From a virus, in IMG/VR virus record IMGVR_UViG_3300049157_000025, positions 1-48,638 of that record: 48,638 nt of DNA. One strand, 5' to 3'. Shown here piece after piece: positions 8,211 to 14,928 of the stretch. Positions within the stretch are counted from its first letter, which is position 1; every line of letters starts with the position of its first letter. A model generated the notes under the pieces. The model was not told the DNA's origin. It saw nothing but the letters and a program-made list of their open reading frames with translations, and ran no database searches. A program made the position numbers and the translations under genes.

Positions 8211-8711
8211 TCAGAAATCGAGACCTTCCCCCACCTTACCCGCAAGAAACCTAATCTTGCTTCTCATGACCATCACATGAACTCTTGGCACTTCGATATG
8301 ATCGAAGGCTTCGCTCAACTTTGTCATAGGGAAAAACTTGATATCTAGCGGGACATACACCCTGGAAGCAATGTTAGCTATGATCCTAGCAGCGGAGGCC
8401 CCAGCACCCTCAGAGATCCCTACAAACGCCAGCTTGATCCCAACTTTATGCATGATCTTCTTTGCAAAAACAGCCTTCTGCTTTGCGTCAAATCCCCCCC
8501 CAAAACTCAGCACCAATGCCCTTTTTATTTTGTCCTCATTACAAACCACCGAGTGCATGTAGTCTTCAAACGTTTCTGTGTCTACGTTATTTTTGTTATG
8601 GACTACAAGATGGGTGTTTTCTATCTCCATCCAAGCCATCGGCTTGTACTTTGAAACCTCCTCTTTTTTCATCCTCTTCAATTCTTTTGTTAGCTTACTT
8701 CCGCTCAACAT
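8211..8711 (-). CDS. STAS/SpoIIAA-like domain protein (tentative)
   Basis: A 166-residue protein. The stretch ALVLSFGGGFDAKQKAVF, then KLAFVGISEGAGASAARI, then FFPMTKLSEAFDHIEVP follows a pattern I know from STAS-like single-domain proteins of myxobacteria and relatives: a strand, a GGG turn with an Ala-rich helix, a second strand, then a short helix ending in LxxAxxHLxV. Such domains bind partners or lipids and do not catalyse a reaction. This is a recollection of pattern, not a database match. If right, it hints at a host in or near Myxococcota or Bdellovibrionota. It follows the 8717-8923 gene after five bases. Confidence 0.45.
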   Translation of the reverse strand: MLSGSKLTKELKRMKKEEVSKYKPMAWMEIENTHLVVHNKNNVDTETFEDYMHSVVCNEDKIKRALVLSFGGGFDAKQKAVFAKKIMHKVGIKLAFVGISEGAGASAARIIANIASRVYVPLDIKFFPMTKLSEAFDHIEVPRVHVMVMRSKIRFLAGKVGEGLDF

Positions 8712-8716
8712 CTGTT

Positions 8717-8923
8717 TTAATCCCCACGCTTAAACGTTTTCTCACATCTTTCGCATCTATTCAGCTTATCAACACACCTAGAATTCTTTAGGTGGCGGTA
8801 GTCCTCTATTTTTAGCGCACAGAATGTCAAAGAAACTTCCCCAAATAAGTCCTCTTTTACCTCAAGAATCCTGTGCCACTTACCTACTCCTTGGCTTGTG
8901 TCATCAAGCCTGACAAACCGCAT
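8717..8923 (-). CDS. Small zinc-motif protein
   Basis: A 68-residue protein. A C-terminal CVDKLNRCERCEKTF holds a CxxC plus a third Cys, and a fourth lies earlier (TFCALK), enough for one zinc site. The start overlaps the end of the MazG-like gene, and GAGAAAG precedes it. The family is not recognised. Confidence 0.6.
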   Translation of the reverse strand: MRFVRLDDTSQGVGKWHRILEVKEDLFGEVSLTFCALKIEDYRHLKNSRCVDKLNRCERCEKTFKRGD

Positions 8924-9269
8924 TTTCTTTCTCTTCTCTATTTCCTAGAACCCTACGCTCAATGCAGTTAATCCAGGTGACAATCACCGCCGCTGCCTGC
9001 ACCAACTCATTTTTGACCTTCTCAGGATCACTTTCTGCTAAGGCTTCATATACTTCTTCCAACAGGATGGTCTCCCAGGTCAAAACCCCTGCTTTGTCCT
9101 CATACTCGTTTGACATCTTCAAAAGGTCTGCTTGGTTTCTGTAGTACTCCCTAGCCGAGCACTCATATTCGACATCTCCGTTTGTTACATCCTGGTGGTT
9201 TTGCTCCCCCCATAGGTCTACCTGTCGACGAACTTCTTTCTCAATACGTGCATAGATTGTCTTGTTCAT
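8904..9269 (-). CDS. MazG-like nucleotide pyrophosphohydrolase
   Basis: A 121-residue protein from the ATG at 9269; a further in-frame ATG exists at 9296, but it falls inside the previous gene. The motifs KEVRRQVDLWGEQNHQD and WETILLEEVYEALAESD, then ELVQAAAVIVTWI, match all-helical NTP pyrophosphohydrolases of the MazG kind found in phages. The LLEEVYEA stretch carries the metal-binding glutamates. Such enzymes hydrolyse nucleoside triphosphates or alarmones and so adjust the host nucleotide pool. Confidence 0.7.
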   Translation of the reverse strand: MNKTIYARIEKEVRRQVDLWGEQNHQDVTNGDVEYECSAREYYRNQADLLKMSNEYEDKAGVLTWETILLEEVYEALAESDPEKVKNELVQAAAVIVTWINCIERRVLGNREEKENAVCQA

Positions 9270-9280
9270 TTTATCTTTCT

Positions 9281-9502
9281 TTAAAGTGCTTTGCATTTTT
9301 CAATTACTGAAATGACTACAGGCTCCTCATCTCCAACCTGTGCCATCAGAACTGTCTCCTCACCACCGACAAGGTTAACAAGGCACCATCTGGTGACGTA
9401 CTCTACTACTATTTCAACTTCTACCGGTTTTTCATACCCCTTATTTGAGTCCATCAAAGAAAACATGGACATTCCGACGACGAAAACCATTCTTCCAAAC
9501 AT
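9281..9502 (-). CDS. Small early protein, possible signal or membrane segment
   Basis: A 73-residue protein. The ATG at 9502 was chosen because the CAAGAGGAGAAA leader lies directly upstream; the frame extends to 9559. The N-terminus MFGRMVFVVGMSMFS is hydrophobic, and the rest alternates beta-like acidic stretches (VEVEIVVEYVTRWCLVNLVGG). The family is not recognised. Confidence 0.6.
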   Translation of the reverse strand: MFGRMVFVVGMSMFSLMDSNKGYEKPVEVEIVVEYVTRWCLVNLVGGEETVLMAQVGDEEPVVISVIEKCKAL

Positions 9503-9508
9503 TGTTTC

Positions 9509-9520
9509 TTTCTCCTCTTG
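9509..9520 (-). promoter_or_regulatory. Extended ribosome-binding leader CAAGAGGAGAAA
   Basis: Third exact copy of the 12-mer, before the ATG at 9502. CTATAGTAAA lies immediately upstream and could be part of a -10 element. Confidence 0.55.
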
Positions 9521-9580
9521 TTTACTATAGTGAACACTTCTGTCTGGGGGAGAAAACACTCTAATGTTCCCAACATCATG

Positions 9581-10171
9581 TCAGCTACAGTCTTCTGCAA
9601 AGGAAGGCCTTATCTCTTTCTCTATAGCTTTTATTAGTCTGTTTTCTATTGAACCGACGGTGAACTGTCCCCAAAACTTCTGTCTATCATGGGACCCTAC
9701 GCCGTTCATCATGTTTACGTCAATACTATGAAGGATCTCGTGCATTAATATGTAGTGTGCATAACAGTAATTTGGCTGAGGAGGATGCAACATTATCAAC
9801 TGATTAGCGTAGTCAATGAAACCTCTTACTTCTTTGTCACAAACATAAACGTTTCCACTCGCTGCACAATTAGTCACAAACCTTCTAGTCTCTCCATTAA
9901 CTACTATAACAAAGGTTCCCACACTTTCTAGCATACTTCTCACGTCTACTACCCAAGGGTACTCTGCACTAACCTCTTGCTCTATTCTCTCCACCATAGT
10001 TTCTACAACATCCTTATTAATCTCTTTGTCTGGCAAGTATTCAAGACAAAATGTCATTCCCCCCGCTTCAAAGTCATATAAACAGTTAAAGTCTGGCAGT
10101 CCATGTTGGAAGTCTCCGCCACTACACGAAACCACACATAGACCACAAAAAACACCTAATATAGCTTTCAT
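9581..10171 (-). CDS. Lipoprotein with HExxH metallopeptidase-like motif
   Basis: A 196-residue protein. The N-terminus MKAILGVFCGLCVVSC is a lipoprotein signal with lipobox Cys16. Residues 144-148 are HEILH, the zinc-binding core of many metallopeptidases, and His161 in GSHDRQKF could be a third ligand. At least seven further cysteines suggest disulphides, consistent with an extracytoplasmic location. A phage lipoprotein made from the early region could act in the host envelope, for example in superinfection exclusion or surface modification. That role is inference. It is followed after two bases by another exported Cys-rich protein. Confidence 0.7.
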   Translation of the reverse strand: MKAILGVFCGLCVVSCSGGDFQHGLPDFNCLYDFEAGGMTFCLEYLPDKEINKDVVETMVERIEQEVSAEYPWVVDVRSMLESVGTFVIVVNGETRRFVTNCAASGNVYVCDKEVRGFIDYANQLIMLHPPQPNYCYAHYILMHEILHSIDVNMMNGVGSHDRQKFWGQFTVGSIENRLIKAIEKEIRPSFAEDCS

Positions 10172-10173
10172 AG

Positions 10174-10545
10174 TTACCTCATTTTACCTGCCCACCCCAT
10201 CGGGATCGTGCAAACGTCTTCAAACCCATCACAGCGAACATAGCTATCTTCCCTGGACTCCTTCATAATGGCATACTTTTCATACGTTAGGTAAGCCCCG
10301 AGCACTGCCGGCCAAAGACACAAGTATTGCACCCTGTTTACTATCTTACACCACCATTGCGCATATACAGGCCCTGATGGTGAAACATCCGAGATTATGT
10401 CTGGTCTAGAAGGATCTTCGCAGTACACTGCTTGTCTGCAAGGGCTCTCTGTGTAGAAGTATATGAGTTCTGGATCTTCGCAGACCCCCTCCTGATATGT
10501 AGGTTGCATTGGGACTGCAACTAGCGCTGTAAAGAGCAAAGTCAT
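10174..10545 (-). CDS. Exported cysteine-rich protein
   Basis: A 123-residue protein. A short hydrophobic start MTLLFTALVAVP looks like a signal peptide, and eight cysteines follow (for example GVCEDPE, SPCRQAVYCEDP, WWCKIV, CDGFEDVC). An aromatic stretch QYLCLWPAVLGAYLTYE could be membrane-associated. I recognise no family. Its position two bases upstream of the HExxH lipoprotein suggests the two are made together and act in the envelope. Confidence 0.6.
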   Translation of the reverse strand: MTLLFTALVAVPMQPTYQEGVCEDPELIYFYTESPCRQAVYCEDPSRPDIISDVSPSGPVYAQWWCKIVNRVQYLCLWPAVLGAYLTYEKYAIMKESREDSYVRCDGFEDVCTIPMGWAGKMR

Positions 10546-10550
10546 TTTGT

Positions 10551-10909
10551 TTACCTCTTTCTTGGCTTTCTTTTCTTATCTAGGACTCTCTTTATTTCTT
10601 TCAATAAATCATATATTCCGTCTTCTTCACCTTCTGAATCGACTACTATGTACTGCGGAGGCACGACCTTAGGGTAGTTTGTGAAAACAATGAAGGGTAC
10701 TCTTTTTTTTTACACACCTCCGCCATGTTAGGTCCGTTATAGCTCCAAGGCAACACAACACAAGAGAAGCCGCTAACATCACATAGCGGGGCTTTAAGAT
10801 ACACAGATACTAAAGGAAACTCGTGCTTTAGCCTTTCCACAATGGCACTTCTATAAGGCTTTATACCTTCCACCGCCCAAAGCTCCTCTACAACAAGAAT
10901 TTTCTTCAT
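10551..10909 (-). CDS. Small receiver-like protein read through a -1 frameshift at A9
   Basis: The zero frame from the ATG at 10909 gives MKKILVVEELW and ends after 87 residues at 10646. Just after codons GTG TGT comes a run of nine A (10703-10711 on the plus strand). A -1 shift there continues as RVPFIVFTNYPKVVPPQY and ends at 10551, five bases before the next gene, with about 119 residues in all. The shifted tail looks far more protein-like than the zero-frame tail. The start (ILVVEE) and VVLPWSYNGP suggest a small alpha/beta fold like a response-regulator receiver, though a phosphoacceptor Asp is not clear. The cause is programmed slippage, transcript slippage or a sequencing error in the run. 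Confidence 0.6.
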
Positions 10910-11163
10910 TTGGTTCTCTTTTCCTTTATTCTACGTGTGGGCGTTATCGTAGCCCACTCCACCTACCCGAATAAATCGGACCTGTGACGTAGCAGAATTA
11001 GTGTCTGCCGGCACTTTCTTCGTGTCTTGTTGCCGCTTGTTATTTGTCGCTCACCTGCATGTATCAGGGACTCCCATCCTTGTGGGCGACGATGCGGCGT
11101 TGTCATCGTGCTGTGCAGGCTGTGCTTAACGGCCGTCCTGTTTCGGCCAGTACGTAGTCTATT
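10910..11163. other. Gap with several hairpins and a weak 47-codon frame
   Basis: No clear gene lies here, and the sequence is richer in GC than its surroundings. Perfect inverted repeats are GTGGGC/GCCCAC (10937-10957), ACGATG/CATCGT (11089-11109) and GGCCG/CGGCC (11131-11148). A leftward frame from the ATG at 11106 to 10963 encodes 47 mostly basic residues but has no Shine-Dalgarno site. A small structured RNA is as likely as a protein. I could not fold a tRNA from it. Confidence 0.4.
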
Positions 11164-11394
11164 TTAGCTCATCTCTTTGTCATATAGTTCTTGCCTCAGA
11201 AGGGCTATTGAAAAGCATGCCTCGTCTATAGCTTCCAACAGATCCATAGTAAGCTTTTCAGCCTTCTCAGTTTGCACACCTCTACCTTTGGCGACTTCTA
11301 AAACGTCCAAAGTGCCTCTTAGTTCTCTCCAAAAAGCCATCAAGGTGTTATCCAAGTTAAAAAGGTCTTTGTGTATTTCGTCAAAGGTTTTCAC
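11164..11394 (-). CDS. Small helical protein
   Basis: A 76-residue, fully helical-looking protein (FDEIHKDLFNLDNTLMAFWREL, with spaced Leu residues typical of a coiled coil or helical hairpin). It lies just downstream of the pentapeptide-repeat gene in the leftward operon. The family is not recognised. Confidence 0.6.
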   Translation of the reverse strand: MKTFDEIHKDLFNLDNTLMAFWRELRGTLDVLEVAKGRGVQTEKAEKLTMDLLEAIDEACFSIALLRQELYDKEMS

Positions 11395-11405
11395 GGCTCA
11401 CTACC

Positions 11406-12002
11406 TCAAAACCTGGCGCCTTCTGTAAACGCGAATTTTAGGTCTTCTTTTCTGTATTTGGCTCCGCGAAGATCTGTCCAGCAGAGATCCGCTTCTCCAA
11501 GATTCGCCTTTCGAAGATCCGCTTCCCTAAGATTAGCTCCTCTTAACTTTGCCCTTTTGAGGTTTGCCCCTTGGAGCTTTGCCCTTTCGAGGTTTGCCCC
11601 TCTTAGGTTTAACTTTTCAAGATTTGCGCCTTGGAAATCTACCTCGTACAGATTGGCCCCTAGGAACTTTGCCCCTTGGAGGTTTGAGTTTCGGAGATTT
11701 ACATTTCGGAGGTCTACACTTCGTAAATCTACATTTTGGAGATCTTTACAAGACAAGTCTCTATTTATAAAAGAAACTTCTGGTATTATCTTTACACAAA
11801 CTAACCAACTGTAATATGATCTAAACTCTTCATTTTCTAGTAATTTCCTAACTTCTTTAAAAGTCCATCTATCGCAGTAGAAACCCTTAGGGAACTTCTG
11901 TACAAACTCTGTGAAAGCTTTGCATGTTTCTCTTTCCTCAAAGGCTTTACAGATTTCTCTTACTTCGGCCTTTAGAAAATCTTCTTTAGTTATAGAGAAC
12001 AT
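11406..12002 (-). CDS. Pentapeptide-repeat protein
   Basis: A 198-residue protein. Residues about 1-80 are a non-repeat helical domain (EICKAFEERETCKAF). Residues about 83-190 are tandem pentapeptides of the A(N/D)LxX kind, such as LQGANLKRAKLRGANLREAD, which form a right-handed quadrilateral beta-helix. Some pentapeptide proteins mimic DNA and bind gyrase (Qnr, MfpA), but most have unknown roles and no gyrase-specific feature is visible here. It is a different solenoid class from the hexapeptide array on the other strand. Confidence 0.85.
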   Translation of the reverse strand: MFSITKEDFLKAEVREICKAFEERETCKAFTEFVQKFPKGFYCDRWTFKEVRKLLENEEFRSYYSWLVCVKIIPEVSFINRDLSCKDLQNVDLRSVDLRNVNLRNSNLQGAKFLGANLYEVDFQGANLEKLNLRGANLERAKLQGANLKRAKLRGANLREADLRKANLGEADLCWTDLRGAKYRKEDLKFAFTEGARF

Positions 12003-12012
12003 GGTATCGTCT

Positions 12013-12369
12013 TTAACTTACAAACTTTGTAAAGAGCGCTTCTCTTTTGTTGCAGTGGACGCAGTTTTGTATTGTCCCATCGACCATGTGGACCTCCCCA
12101 GACCCGTCGCAACCTACTGTGTTCCATAAGAAATGATCGACTAGTGCTACAAACTCTAGAAACATTCCTTGGAGTTCTGGGTTTCCGTCTACGATGGCGG
12201 CCCAGTACGAAGTTAGCTCTAGATAATTAGTTTGAGCATCTGCACACCCGTACAGGTTTCTGTACTCCGAAGCTACAGCCTTCGCCTCTTGAACAAGCTC
12301 AGCTCGATCTACGTGGTCTCGTGCTGATTTTATTCTGTAATAGGATGTTGTTTTACTTCGCTGTATCAC
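12013..12369 (-). CDS. Early protein of unknown function, GTG start
   Basis: A 118-residue protein starting with GTG at 12369; GTGA overlaps the stop of the small gene 12366-12506. It is mostly helical in the first two thirds. The C-terminal part has CDGSGEVHMVDGTIQNCVHC, whose three cysteines and one His could bind zinc. The family is not recognised. Confidence 0.6.
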   Translation of the reverse strand: MIQRSKTTSYYRIKSARDHVDRAELVQEAKAVASEYRNLYGCADAQTNYLELTSYWAAIVDGNPELQGMFLEFVALVDHFLWNTVGCDGSGEVHMVDGTIQNCVHCNKREALFTKFVS

Positions 12370-12506
12370 TGTTGCACATCGCCTATCTGACGCTTTATCT
12401 TTGCGTTATCTTTCTCAGTCCCCGAAAGCCTCTTTTCGAGGTGTCTCACGTAAGAGGCAATATTCCTAGCAACGGATGCTCTTTTCTCACTTGTTTTTAG
12501 ACACAC
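12366..12506 (-). CDS. Short coiled-coil protein (46 residues)
   Basis: I found this frame by reading the strand. GTG at 12506 has AGGGG eight bases upstream, inside the end of the 12487-12759 gene. The stop at 12368-12366 overlaps the GTG of the next gene as GTGA. The product contains VARNIASYVRHLEKRL and KDNAKIKRQIGDVQ, a charged heptad-like pattern. Overlaps at both ends argue that it is translated. Its function is unknown. Confidence 0.6.
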   Translation of the reverse strand: MCLKTSEKRASVARNIASYVRHLEKRLSGTEKDNAKIKRQIGDVQQ

Positions 12507-12759
12507 TAATAACGCCCCTAGGCTCTTTGTGAAGAATGGTTAGGATCCTCTGTGCATTCTTAACTGCAATGAAAAGGTATTGTACTAGAGCAGCGTCCCT
12601 TATCGCCTCTTTGGACCCTGTCTCAACCAAGCTATCAAACAGGTTCACAAGGTTTACCACTTCCATCTTAGTCCTAGTTAGTGAATCCTTTGTTGTCTTC
12701 AGAATCTGTGCCCGTTCGCAGGTTCCTACAGAAAATGTGTCGTGTTTTTCCTCACCCAT
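12487..12759 (-). CDS. First leftward early gene, helical protein of unknown function
   Basis: A 90-residue protein with GGAG six bases before the ATG. It is nearly all helix (TKMEVVNLVNLFDSLVETG, then VQYLFIAVKNAQRILTIL). It is the promoter-proximal gene of the leftward block, next to the divergent control region, a place where phages often put regulators or takeover proteins. Nothing in the sequence shows DNA binding. Confidence 0.6.
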   Translation of the reverse strand: MGEEKHDTFSVGTCERAQILKTTKDSLTRTKMEVVNLVNLFDSLVETGSKEAIRDAALVQYLFIAVKNAQRILTILHKEPRGVISVSKNK

Positions 12760-12877
12760 TTTTTCTCCGTTTGGTTAGTTGTTGATTTCTTTGCACGCCG
12801 CGTGCCATATTAAAGATTCCTGAGAACAATGACTTGCAAGCCAGAAATCTTCCGTATAGAGACTAGAAGCAGTTTGT

Positions 12878-12897
12878 CTATGACTTACGTGTCATAG
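12878..12897. promoter_or_regulatory. Operator-like inverted repeat, copy 1
   Basis: CTATGAC-TTACGT-GTCATAG, perfect 7-bp arms with a 6-bp centre. Confidence 0.65.
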
Positions 12898-12931
12898 TAG
12901 AAGCGACCGATTCTCCATGTAATTTTAATGG

Positions 12932-12949
12932 TATGACTTATATGTCATA
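12932..12949. promoter_or_regulatory. Operator-like inverted repeat, copy 2
   Basis: TATGAC-TTATAT-GTCATA, perfect 6-bp arms, begins 53 bp after copy 1. Confidence 0.65.
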
Positions 12950-12976
12950 GCTGAAATCAGAGGGTTGAAAGCGCGG

Positions 12977-12994
12977 TATGGCATAAATGTCATA
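12977..12994. promoter_or_regulatory. Operator-like inverted repeat, copy 3
   Basis: TATGGC-ATAAAT-GTCATA, one mismatch between arms, begins 45 bp after copy 2. Confidence 0.6.
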
Positions 12995-13064
12995 GTTGGT
13001 TTCAAGGGCGCATGTTTCTGTGAGGATTTTTTGTTGGCATGGATAGTGCATTTGGAGCTATCTA

Positions 13065-13412
13065 ATGTGGGATGAGTTTGAACTACCGCAGCTGCCGGAT
13101 GTCGTTGCGTGCCCATACTGCGCAGGAATCGGTACTTGTTACGGCCTTGCTCCTCATACGCATTATATGACGCGAGACTCAATATCGACGACACTAGACA
13201 GTAAAGACAAATGGCCAGACAATTTTCACGAAGACCCTGAAGTACCAGGATGCGGGGTTTGGGTTTGTGGCTTATGCGAAGGTTTAGGTACTGTAGAGCT
13301 GCCTATAGAGATTGCAACTGACGATAAGAATTTAGGTGAGCGGTACGAAGACTTTGGAGAGAAAGTAGATGTCGTTCTTTTAGAGTATCTACAGGGGGTT
13401 GGTGAAACATGA
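13065..13412 (+). CDS. DnaJ-type CxxCxGxG zinc-finger protein
   Basis: A 115-residue protein with two CxxCxGxG motifs, CPYCAGIG (near residue 16) and CGLCEGLG (near residue 69). In DnaJ, pairs of these form zinc centres that hold unfolded protein. There is no J domain, so it may be a stand-alone adaptor. GGAG lies upstream of the ATG. Its stop overlaps the start of the first hexapeptide-repeat gene as ATGA, so the two are translationally coupled, and the zinc protein may act on the repeat proteins. That link is inferred from gene order. Confidence 0.75.
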   Translation: MWDEFELPQLPDVVACPYCAGIGTCYGLAPHTHYMTRDSISTTLDSKDKWPDNFHEDPEVPGCGVWVCGLCEGLGTVELPIEIATDDKNLGERYEDFGEKVDVVLLEYLQGVGET

Positions 13413-14122
13413 CCAAAAAGTATGAATTCACTGGAGAAACTAAACAATTCCAGAACTCAACCTTGCGTCAGATCTGTAGGCTATCAGACGGCGAGATAGG
13501 GGGCTGGTTAGAAAAAGAGGAGAACTTAAGTCATAGCGGGGAATGTTGGGTAGGGGAAAACTCTAATATATCTGGAAACGCTCATGTGTCCGGGGACGCT
13601 AAGGTGTCTGGTGACGCTGAGGTGTTCGGAAACGCTCAGGTATACGGAAACGCTTGGGTGTGCGGAAACGCTTGGATGTACGAAAACGCCAAGGTGTACG
13701 AAAACGCCAAAGTGTTCGGAAACGCTCGGGTGACCGGACACTCTGAGGTGTACGAAAACGCCAAGGTGTATGGAAACTCCAAGGTGTCCGGAAAGGCCAA
13801 GGTGTCTGGTGACTCTGAGGTGTCTGACGACGCTTGGGTGTTCGGAAACGCTCGGGTGACCGGACACTCTGAGGTGTACGGACACGCTCAGGTGTGCGGA
13901 ACCACTAAGGTGTTCGGCGACACCAAGGTGTACGGAAACTCTGAGGTGTCCGGAGACGCTAAGGTGTCTGGAAACTCTGAGGTGTACGAAAACTCCAAGG
14001 TGTTCGGAAACGCTCAGGTGTCTGGAAACTCTAAGGTGTTCGGAAACGCCAGGGTGTTCGAAAACTCTCAGGTGTCTGGAGACGCTAAGGTGTCTGGGGA
14101 TGCCCTGAAGCTACATTACTGA
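13409..14122 (+). CDS. YdcK-like hexapeptide-repeat protein, array copy 1
   Basis: A 237-residue protein. Residues 1-47 are the shared N-terminal segment (KYEFTGETK, then GGWLEKEENLS, then GECW). From Val48 there are 31 unbroken hexads of the form V-x-G-N-A-x, then a tail KLHY. The hexad fits the left-handed beta-helix rule, with an inward aliphatic at position 1 and a small residue at position 5. The N-terminal segment resembles E. coli YdcK and single-copy phage relatives, whose function is unknown. There is no signal peptide. It overlaps the zinc-finger gene by four bases and shares a 78-bp identical block with copy 2. Confidence 0.85.
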   Translation: MTKKYEFTGETKQFQNSTLRQICRLSDGEIGGWLEKEENLSHSGECWVGENSNISGNAHVSGDAKVSGDAEVFGNAQVYGNAWVCGNAWMYENAKVYENAKVFGNARVTGHSEVYENAKVYGNSKVSGKAKVSGDSEVSDDAWVFGNARVTGHSEVYGHAQVCGTTKVFGDTKVYGNSEVSGDAKVSGNSEVYENSKVFGNAQVSGNSKVFGNARVFENSQVSGDAKVSGDALKLHY

Positions 14123-14141
14123 AGATTAAAAAGGAACAGCT

Positions 14142-14909
14142 GTGACCAAAAAATACGAATTCACAGGCGAGACTAAACAGTTACACAACTTAACCCTACG
14201 CAAAATCCGTAGGCTATCAGACGGTAAGATAGGTGGGTGGGTAGAAAAAGAGGAGAACTTAAGCCATGACGGGGGATGTTGGGTAGGGGGAAACGCTAAT
14301 ATATCTGGAAACGCTAAGGTGTACAGAGACGCTAAGGTGTACGGAAACGCTCAGGTATACGGAAACGCTCAGGTATACGGAAACGCTCAGGTGTGCGGAG
14401 ACGCTTGGGTGTGCGGGAACGCTTGGGTGTGCGGAGACGCTTGGGTGTACGGAAACGCTTGGGTGTACGGACACGCTAAGGTATACGGAAACGCTCAGGT
14501 ATACGGAAACGCTCGGGTGACCGGACACTCTGAGGTGTACGAAAACGCTTGGGTGTGCGGACACGCCAAGGTGTTCGGAAACGCTTGGATGTACGGACAC
14601 GCTAAGGTGTACGAAAACTCTAAGGTGTTCGGAAACGCTCGGGTGACCGGACACTCTGAGGTGTACGAAAACGCCAAGGTGTATGGAAACGCTGAGGTGT
14701 CCGGAAACGCTGAGGTGTCTGGTGACTCTGAGGTGTCTGACGACGCTTGGGTGTTCGGAAACGCTCGGGTGACCGGACACTCTGAGGTGTATGGAAACGC
14801 CAAGGTGTACGGAAACTCCAAGGTGTTCGGAACCGCCAGGGTGTTCGAAAACTCTCAGGTGTCCGGGGACGCTCAGGTGTCTGGGGACGTCCTGAAGCTT
14901 CATTGCTGA
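14142..14909 (+). CDS. YdcK-like hexapeptide-repeat protein, array copy 2
   Basis: A 255-residue protein with a GTG start after AAGGAACAGCT. After the 47-residue N-terminal segment come 34 hexads and the tail KLHC. It is rich in NAW hexads (several in a row around 14400-14480), which place Trp on the outer face. The blocks around the HSE hexads match copy 1 at the DNA level, a sign of exchange between copies. Confidence 0.85.
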   Translation: MTKKYEFTGETKQLHNLTLRKIRRLSDGKIGGWVEKEENLSHDGGCWVGGNANISGNAKVYRDAKVYGNAQVYGNAQVYGNAQVCGDAWVCGNAWVCGDAWVYGNAWVYGHAKVYGNAQVYGNARVTGHSEVYENAWVCGHAKVFGNAWMYGHAKVYENSKVFGNARVTGHSEVYENAKVYGNAEVSGNAEVSGDSEVSDDAWVFGNARVTGHSEVYGNAKVYGNSKVFGTARVFENSQVSGDAQVSGDVLKLHC

Positions 14910-14928
14910 AGATCGAAAAGGAACAGCT

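Larger units (their letters stand above)
12760..13064. promoter_or_regulatory. Divergent control region between leftward and rightward genes
   Basis: About 300 bases without a gene separate the two transcription directions. It holds three copies of a TATGAC-N6-GTCATA inverted repeat, listed separately. A weak promoter-like pair facing right is TTGCAA (12834-12839) and TATAGA (12855-12860), with a short 15-base spacer. No clear consensus promoter for the leftward genes was found. Confidence 0.6.

Noticed and set aside
10937-10957. tRNA-like fold in the 10910-11163 gap
   Set aside because: No cloverleaf with a T-arm and anticodon arm of correct spacing could be built on either strand.
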